DNA from: Actinomycetota bacterium
GTDB taxonomy: Bacteria; Actinomycetota; Actinomycetes; Streptosporangiales; Streptosporangiaceae
Direction: 5' to 3'
Length of the DNA: 18,584 nt
NCBI GenBank assembly: GCA_003168295.1
Contig: PMST01000449.1
Coordinates: 1-18,584 of the forward strand
The notes below the pieces were generated by a model. It was given only the letters and a program-made list of their open reading frames with translations, ran no database searches and had not been told where the DNA came from. Position 1 is the first letter of the stretch. Every line of letters begins with the position of its first letter. A program made the position numbers and the translations under genes. Below, in pieces: positions 6,930 through 12,888 of the stretch.

Positions 6930-7725
6930 GACCGGGGCGGGGCGCCCCGTCTGGCCCAGGGATTCCGGTCAGGGCAGCCCGGGGGATGACGTGGCCCGCG
7001 AGGCCGTGCTGGCCCGGGCCTTCGTCCGGTTGGCGGATACGCTGGCCAGCGACTTCGACGTGGTTGATTTCCTGCATGGCCTGTCGGCCGACTCGGTTGA
7101 GATTCTCCGGGCCGCGGCGGCCGGGGTGATGCTGGCCGACGGGCGCGGCGGGCTGCGGCTGATCGCCTCCTCAGACGAGCGGATGCGGCTGCTCGAGCTC
7201 TTCGAGCTCCAGGGCGCGCAGGGACCGTGCCTGGACGCGTACTCCTCCGGCCGGACCGTCCAGGCCAACGCGGCCGACAGCCGCGCCCGCTGGCCGGTCT
7301 TCGCCCCGCAAGCCTGCGACGCGGGCTTCCAGCTCATGTGCGCCGTCCCGCTGCGAGTACGCACCGACGTCATCGGCGCCCTGAACCTGTTCCGCGCCAG
7401 CGACGAGCCGTTCACCGGCACCGAGATGCAGATAGCGCAAGCCATGGCGGAGATGGCGGCGATCGGGCTGATCCAGGAACGGGCGGCCCGGGAACGCAAC
7501 CTGCTGACCGCGCAGCTGCAGGCGGCCCTGAACAGCCGGGTGATCATCGAGCAGGCCAAGGGAATGATCGCCGAGTACCTCACCATGACCGTGGACGACG
7601 CATTCAAGCTGCTGAGGAGCTACGCGCATTACCACAGCCGCAGGCTCTCCGAGGTCGCGGGCGATGTGGTGGACCGAAGGACCTCGAGCGCCGCGCTGAG
7701 ACCACCATACGGCCAGCATCTTTAG
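6922..7725 (+). CDS. GAF-ANTAR antitermination regulator (second of a pair)
   Basis: This 267-residue protein has a GAF domain at about 40-185 (AAAAGVMLADGRGGLRLIAS, then QGAQGPCLDAYSSGRTVQAN and VPLRVRTDVIGALNLFR) and an ANTAR domain at 196-251 (NSRVIIEQAKGMIAEYL, then DDAFKLLRSYAHYHSRRLSE). The ANTAR core is canonical, unlike that of its upstream partner. The start is ATG 6922, inside the end of the previous gene (GATGAGTGA), which implies translational coupling. The two proteins share architecture but are diverged, so this is probably an old duplication or a heteromeric pair. The family acts in the cytosol on mRNA leaders; the GAF ligand is unknown. Confidence 0.9.
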   Translation: MSETGAGRPVWPRDSGQGSPGDDVAREAVLARAFVRLADTLASDFDVVDFLHGLSADSVEILRAAAAGVMLADGRGGLRLIASSDERMRLLELFELQGAQGPCLDAYSSGRTVQANAADSRARWPVFAPQACDAGFQLMCAVPLRVRTDVIGALNLFRASDEPFTGTEMQIAQAMAEMAAIGLIQERAARERNLLTAQLQAALNSRVIIEQAKGMIAEYLTMTVDDAFKLLRSYAHYHSRRLSEVAGDVVDRRTSSAALRPPYGQHL

Positions 7726-7808
7726 CCGCTCGTCTTAGCCGAGGTCCCCGGCATAATCGAGCAGCTGAGCCCTGCTCCCGTCCCGCACGTGCTGGCCGCC
7801 CAAGGCAG

Positions 7809-7823
7809 TACAGTCTGTTCGGA
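7809..7823 (+). promoter_or_regulatory. candidate leaderless promoter of the MFS gene
   Basis: TACAGT at 7809-7814 matches the TAnnnT -10 pattern and ends 8 bases before the ATG. The MFS gene has no ribosome binding site, as expected for a leaderless actinobacterial transcript starting at the A of the ATG. The -35 is not clear. Confidence 0.4.
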
Positions 7824-9253
7824 TGGGCAGCGAGCGTCGTAACCAGAAAGCCCCGGCGGCCGGGCCGGCTCGGCTGGGGCGAGACTTCTGGTTCTACTTC
7901 AGCGGGCAGGCCATCTCCCAGCTGGGCGGCTCGTTCACCCTCTTCGCCCTGCCGCTACTGGTCTTCAAGCTGACTCACTCGGCCACGAACCTGGCGTTGA
8001 CAACCGCCGCGGAGTTCGTGCCCTACTTGCTGTTCGGTCTCCTGCTCGGCGCGGTCGTCGACCGGTTCGACCGCAAGCGTCTGATGCTGGGCAGCGACAT
8101 CGCCCAGGCGCTCGTGATCGCCGTGATCCCCGTCCTGGCGATCGGCGGGGTGCTGCGGGTCGCGGACATCTATGCCGTGACCTTCGTGCAGTCGACGCTC
8201 GGGATCATCTTCGACTGCGGGGAGTTCGCGGCCATCCCCTCGCTCGTCGGCGAGCGGGAACTGGTCACGGCCAACGCTCGCATCATGGCGACAAACAACG
8301 CCGGCCAGATCCTCGGCCCCGGGCTGGCCGGCGCGCTCGTGGCCTTCGTGCCGGTAGCCGACCTCCTGTTCGTAGACGCCGGCTCCTTTCTCGTCTCGTC
8401 AGGCTGCCTGGCCCTGATCCGGTGCAGCTTCAACGCCGCCACACCGGCCACGCGCCCGGCCGGGTCAGCGATCCGGGCCCTGCTCGCCGACGTGCGAGAG
8501 GGCTTGGCCTATGTGTGGTCCAACCCGGTACTGCGGTCCATCTCGATCATGATGGCCCTCATCAACCTCGTCGCCACGACGGCCAGCTCCCAGCTCGTCC
8601 TCTTTGCCCGGCGCGCCCTGCACGCCACCAACTCCGAGATCGGTTTTCTCTACGCCGCGGGTGCCGCCGGCATCGTCGCGGTCAGTCTGGTGGCCGGGCC
8701 GATCCGCCAGCGTGTCTCCTTCCGCGTCGCCGCCCTCGGCGCCCTCGTCCTCGCGGGGTTGACCATGACCGCCATGGCCCTGGCCGGCTCCTACGCGGCC
8801 GCGCTGGTCCTATGGGCGGCGTCATCGGGCTTTGGCATGCTGCTCAACATCAACACCGTCGCCCTGCGCCAGGCGATCGTCCCGCCCCAGTTCTACGGGC
8901 GGGTGGTAAGCGTCGCCCAGGTCCTGGCCTGGTCGGCCATCCCCCTCGGGTCGCTGGCCGGAGCGGCAGCCATCAACCTGAGCGGGAGTGTCACAGGCGT
9001 CTACGCCGTCATCGGCGGCCTCATCGCCGCCATCGCCCTCGCCTTCGCCTTCAGCCCAGTCGCATACGGGGACCGTTACCTCGCCGACGCGGCCGCGCGG
9101 CGGGCCGGGGCGGCGGGCGCTGGACATTCGCCTGGGTCCGGGGCGGCCAAGCGCGAGGACGCCGGGCCTGGGCCAGGGCTCCCCCGCACCGGACCTGCCG
9201 GGGGAGCCGCCGACGCTGGCCGAGGTACGGACGGGAGCAAAGAGGTCCGCTGA
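7823..9253 (+). CDS. MFS transporter (EntS/MFS_3-like exporter)
   Basis: This 476-residue integral membrane protein has about 12 hydrophobic segments from residue 22 to 415. The opening FWFYFSGQAISQLGGSFTLF and the loop 2-3 motif GAVVDRFDRKRLML are typical of the MFS_3 group, which includes enterobactin exporter EntS and many drug and macrolide exporters. The loop after the sixth span and the APPQFYGR-like PPQFYGRVVSV also fit. Proton-driven export of a small molecule is likely; the substrate is unknown. The last 55 residues are a Gly/Ala/Pro-rich, probably disordered tail. The ATG has no ribosome binding site, but a TACAGT -10-like element sits 8 bases upstream. It runs in the same direction as the ANTAR pair and the following DUF1707 gene, with 97- and 65-bp gaps. 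Confidence 0.9.
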   Translation: MGSERRNQKAPAAGPARLGRDFWFYFSGQAISQLGGSFTLFALPLLVFKLTHSATNLALTTAAEFVPYLLFGLLLGAVVDRFDRKRLMLGSDIAQALVIAVIPVLAIGGVLRVADIYAVTFVQSTLGIIFDCGEFAAIPSLVGERELVTANARIMATNNAGQILGPGLAGALVAFVPVADLLFVDAGSFLVSSGCLALIRCSFNAATPATRPAGSAIRALLADVREGLAYVWSNPVLRSISIMMALINLVATTASSQLVLFARRALHATNSEIGFLYAAGAAGIVAVSLVAGPIRQRVSFRVAALGALVLAGLTMTAMALAGSYAAALVLWAASSGFGMLLNINTVALRQAIVPPQFYGRVVSVAQVLAWSAIPLGSLAGAAAINLSGSVTGVYAVIGGLIAAIALAFAFSPVAYGDRYLADAAARRAGAAGAGHSPGSGAAKREDAGPGPGLPRTGPAGGAADAGRGTDGSKEVR

Positions 9254-9318
9254 CACGAGCATCGCCCGCACCTGACCTGGACGTTGCGGAGATGGCCGGT
9301 GGCTACCAGGATGTAGGC

Positions 9319-9951
9319 ATGACAGGTGAGTTCTTGCCAGCCGGGGACTCCCCTGGCCCCGGTGCGGAGCCGGAGCTGAGGGCCTCGCATGCGGACCGGG
9401 ATCGGGTCGTCGAGGTTCTGCGCGTTGCTGCGGGCGACGGCCTGCTCACCGCAGCCGAGCTGGACGAGCGCCTAGAGATTGCACTGTCCGCTCGCACCCG
9501 CAGTGAGCTGGGTGCCTTGACCGCTGATCTGCCGCAGAGCGGGATTCAGCTGCAGGCCAAGGACCTGGTCCGGATTGACCAGCGCTTCGGCGATGTGACG
9601 CGCACCGGCCGCTGGGTTGTCCCGCGGCGGATGGAGATCCGGCTGACCGCAGGCGACGTGAAGCTCGACTTCACCGAGGCGGTGATCACCCAGGGCACGT
9701 TGCACATCGATGTCGACCTGGGAATCGGCGGGGACCTGACCCTGGTGACCCGGCCAGGCATCGTGGTGGATACCGATGGCCTGTCGGGGAGGCTCGGCGA
9801 TGTCAAGGTCCGTGATGTCACCGACCCGCACACGCCGGTCATCCTGCACGTGGAACTAGCCGGCCGGGTCCGCGGCGGCGGCGTCGTAGCGCGACTTCCG
9901 CAGCGGACGTTCTGGCAGTGGCTGCTCCGCAAGCCCCGGCCGTATCGATAG
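9319..9951 (+). CDS. DUF1707 / cell-wall stress-type protein
   Basis: This 210-residue protein begins with a DUF1707 (SHOCT-like) domain at about 20-72: RASHADRDRVVEVLRVAAGD, then GLLTAAELDERLEIALSART and SELGALTADLP. The second half (about 85-185) is a beta-rich LiaF/YvqF-like domain (RMEIRLTAGDVKLDF, TLHIDVDLGIGGDLTLV, GLSGRLGDVKVRD). It has no membrane span. The DUF1707 region is common in actinobacterial membrane-associated proteins, but its role is not established. The start is taken as ATG 9319, with CAGGAT 8 bases before; ATG 9292 in the same frame is an alternative adding nine residues. A connection with the upstream transporter is possible from position only. Confidence 0.85.
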   Translation: MTGEFLPAGDSPGPGAEPELRASHADRDRVVEVLRVAAGDGLLTAAELDERLEIALSARTRSELGALTADLPQSGIQLQAKDLVRIDQRFGDVTRTGRWVVPRRMEIRLTAGDVKLDFTEAVITQGTLHIDVDLGIGGDLTLVTRPGIVVDTDGLSGRLGDVKVRDVTDPHTPVILHVELAGRVRGGGVVARLPQRTFWQWLLRKPRPYR

Positions 9952-10147
9952 CGGGCCCGCTGACGCAGCACTGATCCCACCTGGTCGCGGCTGAGTGGCG
10001 GCACTGCCGGTTGGCCCGCACTGGCGGGCTGCCGGTGCCGCGAGGGGTCTGGGAACCGGGCGCGGCCAGTAGTACGCTTCCGGTATGCAGGCGGTATTCA
10101 ATCGCGGGCGCCCGCCCGCCGTGGGCCGCCGAAGGAGTGGAGCCGGC

Positions 10148-10723
10148 ATGAGTCACATCGAGCCCGTCCCCGCGGACGAGATCCCGGACAGCCTCAAGGT
10201 CTTGTGGAAGGAAACCAACGAGCCCGGCCAGATGATGATCCAGGCGCTGTCCAACGCGCCGGTTCACGCCGAGCGGTTCCTGCCGTTCTACAACGGGCTC
10301 CGGTACAACACGATTCTCGGGCAGAAGCTGAGCGAGATGATGCGCCTGGCCGTCGTCCACGTCACCGGTTGCTACCACTGCCAGGCCGCGCGGCACCCCA
10401 CCGACGACGACGGCAGCGGCCACACCCTGACCGAGGAGATGGCCCTGGCCGTCGCCGATCCGGACAGTCCGCTCTTCACGCCACGCGAGCAGGCAGCGCT
10501 CAAGTTGACACATGCCTTCGCGATCACCAACGAGCCGTTGGACCCGGCCGTGTTCGAGGCACTCCACGAGTACTTCAGCAACGAAGAACTCACGGAGATG
10601 GGCATGCTGTTGGCGACCTTCGTGGGCTTCAGCCGTTTCATGGCGACCTTCGAGGTGTTCGACACCTGCCCGCTTCCCAGCCCCGACCAGATCGCACCAC
10701 CGGTCTACTCGGTTCTCGGCTGA
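10148..10723 (+). CDS. carboxymuconolactone decarboxylase-family (AhpD-like) protein
   Basis: This 191-residue all-helical protein belongs to the CMD/AhpD superfamily. The core reads KLSEMMRLAVVHVTGCYHCQ, with the redox pair Cys75 and Cys78, His77 and Glu63 placed 12 residues before Cys75 as in AhpD. The final histidine is one position later than in AhpD (CYHCQAARH), so peroxidase activity is uncertain. The C-terminal helices include LTHAFAITNEPLDPAVFEAL and ELTEMGMLLATFVGFSRFMA. The start is ATG 10148 with GGAG 7 bases and GAAGGAG further upstream. An in-frame ATG at 10085 follows a TACGCT -10-like element, so transcription may begin near there. It probably acts as a cytosolic thiol oxidoreductase or related enzyme. 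Confidence 0.85.
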   Translation: MSHIEPVPADEIPDSLKVLWKETNEPGQMMIQALSNAPVHAERFLPFYNGLRYNTILGQKLSEMMRLAVVHVTGCYHCQAARHPTDDDGSGHTLTEEMALAVADPDSPLFTPREQAALKLTHAFAITNEPLDPAVFEALHEYFSNEELTEMGMLLATFVGFSRFMATFEVFDTCPLPSPDQIAPPVYSVLG

Positions 10724-10757
10724 GCCAGGATAAAGCCGGAAGCTTCGGGTCCTGGCT
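10723..10757. terminator. bidirectional terminator overlapping both stop codons
   Basis: AGCCAGGA (10723-10730) pairs perfectly with TCCTGGCT (10750-10757), and the loop carries an inner CCGGAAGCTTCGG hairpin. The outer arms overlap the TGA of the CMD gene and the minus-strand TAG of the kinase relic. This is a compact terminator for converging transcripts. Confidence 0.65.
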
Positions 10758-11046
10758 AGACCGGGATCTTGATGACCAGCGTGGTGCCGCCGCCGGCCGG
10801 GCTGGTCACCGCGAAGACATCCTCCGGCGCCGCCCCGCGTGCCACCAGCGTCGCGACCCGCCGCGGCGCGGCCTGCTCGTCGGCCAGCTGACGCAGCAGT
10901 GCCTGATCGGGCGGATCACGGCACTCCCTCCCGTCGGCGGCATGGACCGCACCGACGGCGGGATCTGGCGCGTTCGCAAGCTTGACGGTAGTCCGGTGCC
11001 AGGCGGGCGGCAACGATCGCGCCGCAGCCCGCGGCCCCTCAGCCAA
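10756..11046 (-). pseudogene. GAF sensor histidine kinase relic, internally deleted
   Basis: The 96-residue frame joins two ends of a much longer protein. Residues 49-79 (QALLRQLADEQAAPRRVATL, then VARGAAPEDVFAV) match the opening of actinobacterial GAF-domain sensor kinases. The last 16 (TSPAGGGTTLVIKIPV) match the final strand of a kinase ATPase domain, where SPxGGGT is a hallmark. Everything between, usually several hundred residues, is gone, and the junction near 10800-10806 stays in frame. It could still be translated as a short peptide, but it cannot bind ATP or carry a phosphorylatable histidine. It converges on the CMD gene. The first 45 residues are not recognisable. Confidence 0.65.
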
Positions 11047-11166
11047 TCCAGGAAACGCAAGTTCGAGCTGGCGCGTTCACCGACTCACAAGTACGCGGGA
11101 CGCCCGGAGTGCGAGCTTAGCGCGCGTCCTCTTCCGCAAATGCTGGCCGCCCAGCTAGGTGCCTCG
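11047..11166. other. spacer upstream of MerR promoter
   Basis: No gene or repeat was recognised in this short interval between the kinase relic and the CCTTGA repeat of the MerR promoter region. Confidence 0.4.
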
Positions 11167-11210
11167 CCTTGACCTTGACCTTGACCTTGGGGGAAACCGC
11201 ACACTGATTT
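11167..11210 (+). promoter_or_regulatory. MerR gene promoter region with CCTTGA hexamer repeat
   Basis: CCTTGA is repeated three times, then CCTTGG, at 11167-11190, giving three overlapping TTGACC -35-like hexamers in a row. From the last TTGACC (11181-11186), TGATTT at 11205-11210 gives an 18-bp spacer. The multiple -35 copies could give several promoter registers or a binding array. The exact -10 is uncertain. Confidence 0.45.
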
Positions 11211-11229
11211 TGCCGGGCAAATGCCGGCA
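11210..11229. promoter_or_regulatory. candidate operator: TTGCC-G-GGCAA and TGCCGGCA
   Basis: Two adjacent palindromes, TTGCCGGGCAA (11210-11220) and TGCCGGCA (11222-11229), lie between the likely promoter and the MerR start. They could be a regulator site, perhaps for the MerR protein itself. This rests on symmetry and position only. Confidence 0.3.
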
Positions 11230-11244
11230 GTAAGGGAGCCGGTC

Positions 11245-12078
11245 ATGGAGGGAGTGGGCATCGGAGAGTTCGCCAGACGTTCCCGTCTGTCGCCCAAGGC
11301 GCTGCGACTCTACGACGAAATGGGACTGCTGTTGCCGGCCCGGGTCGACGCCGCGTCCGGTTACCGCTTCTACGGGGTCGATCAGCTCGAGCAAGCTCGT
11401 TTCGTGGCGACGCTTCGCCAGCTCAAGGTGCCGCTGGCCGAGATCAAGGCCATCCTCGCTCTCGACCCCGGCCTAGCCGCTCAGCGCATCGCCGACTACT
11501 GGGCGACCGCCGAGACCGACCACGCTGCCCGCCGGGATCTGGCGGGCTTCCTCATTAACCGTCTTAACGGAAGGAGATCCGTCATGTACGAAGTCGAGAC
11601 CAGAGAAATCCCGCGCCGCAGCCTGTTGTGCCTGAAGCGCAACGTCGACGGGCAAGCCGAGGCCTGGGCGCTGGGCAAGGAGTTCGTGGGGCTGTTCAAG
11701 GAGCGCCCGGCGCCGCGCATGGAGGGACGGGCCGGGGCCGCGTTCTGCATCTACTGGGGCGAGATCAGCGACGACAGCGACGGACCGCTTGAGTGGTGCC
11801 GACCTGTGCCCGACGAGCAGGCGGAGACTCTCGCCGCGGCCTTCGCAGAACTATCACTTCGCACCGAGCCGGCGCACCAAGAGGCCTTCGTCAATCTCGG
11901 CCCGGGCGGACAGGTAAGCACTCCGCAGTGGCAGCTCATCTCGGAGTCCTTGCACACATGGGGCGGCGAGCGAGGCGTCCAGCCGAGCGAGCTCGGCGTC
12001 CGCATCACCTACCTCGCGACACCTCCGATCACCAACGACAGCGTGCCGGATTGCGACTTCGCCGTCCCCTTGCGCTGA
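11245..12078 (+). CDS. MerR-family regulator with GyrI-like effector domain
   Basis: This 277-residue regulator has a MerR winged HTH at about 5-70 (GIGEFARRSRLSPKALRLYD, SGYRFYGVDQLEQARFVATL, LPLAEIKAIL-like KVPLAEIKAIL), a dimer helix to about 110, and a C-terminal GyrI/Rob-type drug-binding domain from Met114 (MYEVETREIPRRSLLCLKRN to CDFAVPLR). This is the BmrR/TipA plan: binding of an amphipathic compound distorts the promoter and activates transcription. The start is ATG 11245 with AAGGGAG 7 bases upstream; ATG 11221 lies on the operator palindrome. An internal GGAAGGAG with ATG 11584 could also give the effector domain alone. No transporter gene follows directly, so the target may be its own promoter or elsewhere. 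Confidence 0.88.
   Translation: MEGVGIGEFARRSRLSPKALRLYDEMGLLLPARVDAASGYRFYGVDQLEQARFVATLRQLKVPLAEIKAILALDPGLAAQRIADYWATAETDHAARRDLAGFLINRLNGRRSVMYEVETREIPRRSLLCLKRNVDGQAEAWALGKEFVGLFKERPAPRMEGRAGAAFCIYWGEISDDSDGPLEWCRPVPDEQAETLAAAFAELSLRTEPAHQEAFVNLGPGGQVSTPQWQLISESLHTWGGERGVQPSELGVRITYLATPPITNDSVPDCDFAVPLR
11569..11586 (+). promoter_or_regulatory. internal ribosome binding site and start in the MerR gene
   Basis: GGAAGGAG at 11569-11576 is followed 7 bases later by ATG 11584-11586, in frame as Met114, exactly at the border between the DNA-binding and GyrI-like domains. It is at least as strong as the site for the full protein. It would produce a 164-residue effector-binding domain, comparable to TipAS of Streptomyces. 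Confidence 0.6.
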
Positions 12079-12153
12079 CCTGAGCCGCCCGAACTTCATC
12101 GGAGTCCGAAACCGGACCGCATAACGGTGCTTGCCGGGCTATATCGGGCAACC

Positions 12154-12237
12154 TGTGGATTTCTTGTGTATAAGGCGGTGGATAACTGCCGTGAGATGCG
12201 GATAAGTGGCCTCGTCCTGTGGACATCGTGTGGATGG
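12154..12237 (+). repeat. six phased copies of a TGTGGATAA-like 9-mer
   Basis: Near-copies of TGTGGATAA lie on one strand at 12154 (TGTGGATTT), 12165 (TGTGTATAA), 12177 (GGTGGATAA), 12197 (TGCGGATAA), 12218 (TGTGGACAT) and 12229 (TGTGGATGG). Steps are 11, 12, 20, 21 and 11 bp, close to whole helical turns, so all face the same side. The consensus equals the DnaA box (TTATCCACA reversed); each copy has 7-8 of 9 matches to that or the TTGTCCACA form. It may be a DnaA cluster or the site of another regulator that binds head-to-tail. Confidence 0.7.
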
Positions 12238-12247
12238 GGAAGAAACT

Positions 12248-12253
12248 TAAAAT
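12248..12253 (+). promoter_or_regulatory. candidate -10 element TAAAAT
   Basis: TAAAAT lies in a short AT-rich stretch (12238-12256), 10 bases after the last phased repeat. No good -35 is placed at 16-18 bp, where the phased sites would sit, so the promoter may depend on an activator bound to them. Transcription would begin near 12260. Confidence 0.45.
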
Positions 12254-12259
12254 GAACTG

Positions 12260-12494
12260 CTGCAGGCTCTTGCGCGACAAGTCGCAGAGGGCGTAGAAAT
12301 GCTTTCACCGTTGGAAACGGGCACCATCCGGGGGCAACCCCGGGACGCGGGAAGCACTGGGAGACTGGTAATTCTAGCGGGTGCCTGGCCCTGGCGGGCG
12401 GCGCGCAGCGCCGGGGAGGCCGGGCAACTGGCCGACCTTGGTGCGGCGAGGCCAAGCGCAAGGCCCCCTCCATCTCATACATGGAGGGGGCCTT
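12260..12494 (+). ncRNA. candidate structured small RNA
   Basis: The predicted transcript of about 235 bases folds into a string of hairpins by eye: CCGTT-GGA-AACGG (12308-12320); a helix GGCACC/GGTGCC (12320-12325 with 12380-12385) enclosing CCGGGG-GCAA-CCCCGG with a GNRA loop (12328-12343); GGCGC-GCA-GCGCC (12400-12412); CTTGG/CCAAG (12437-12441 with 12452-12456); and the terminator at 12460-12494. No coding frame here resembles a protein. I could not match it to RNase P, tmRNA, SRP, 6S or a known riboswitch. High GC content makes chance stems common, so this is a hypothesis; a leader attenuated before the gene at 12889 is an alternative. Confidence 0.4.
12460..12494. terminator. strong hairpin terminator
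   Basis: AAGGCCCCCTCCAT (12460-12473) and ATGGAGGGGGCCTT (12481-12494) form a perfect 14-bp stem with a 7-base loop. The plus-strand sequence after it (GTTGCATTCT) has only a broken T-run. It would end a transcript from the candidate RNA promoter or read-through from the MerR gene. Confidence 0.8.
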
Positions 12495-12888
12495 GTTGCA
12501 TTCTGCCCGACATAAAGAGTTTTGCCGGGCCGACACGCTGGCAAACGTGGTCATGCGCGAAGTCCGACGGCCGCATGCAGGTTCACCGGGCAGGTCTGCT
12601 GGGCGCTGGCCATGACTAGCACGAGCTGTGTCAGTTTCCGGCGCTGTCCCTGAGCCACCAGGAGAAACCCGGCGCCCAGTTCTACGCGAACCGGTCCGCG
12701 AGCAGCGGCATGCCGACCCGTGACCGGGCGGCACTGAGCCCACGGGCAATGGCGTTACCGGGGAATGCCCAACTGCGGGTGCCTCTTCGTGGCGGCCATT
12801 TGCTGCCGGTGCGTATTGGGGCTGAGGCGACTGTCCTTTCCTGACAGGGATCTAATAAGATATTCGAAGGGAAAGAACGGGGGATCAA
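12495..12888. other. intergenic region before the chimeric gene
   Basis: No supported gene is seen in these 394 bases. Near the right end CTGTC-N7-GACAG (12831-12847) and TAAGAT (12856-12861) suggest an operator and a -10 for the gene at 12889, though no -35 is clear. A minus-strand peptide near 12684-12770 (FPGNAIARGLSAARSRVGMP) looks protein-like but matches nothing I recognise. Confidence 0.45.

Noticed and set aside
10204..11172. 322-codon open frame on the plus strand
   Set aside because: It overlaps the CMD-family gene out of frame and has Arg/Pro/Gly-rich content without any motif.
12154..12237. CRISPR array or chromosomal oriC
   Set aside because: Repeat units are only 9 bp with 2-12 base gaps, unlike CRISPR repeats and spacers. 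There are too few boxes, all in one orientation, and no dnaA/dnaN neighbours, unlike an actinobacterial oriC.
12300..12460. Cobalamin or c-di-AMP riboswitch
   Set aside because: Short fragments such as CGGGGGCAACCCC and GGGAAGCACTG looked suggestive, but the conserved B12-box and the c-di-AMP core GACAGCTAACC are absent.
12700..12888. Left end of an intact IS3 element before the OrfA-like segment
   Set aside because: No terminal inverted repeat, OrfB or target duplication could be seen on either side, so only the HTH piece is supported.
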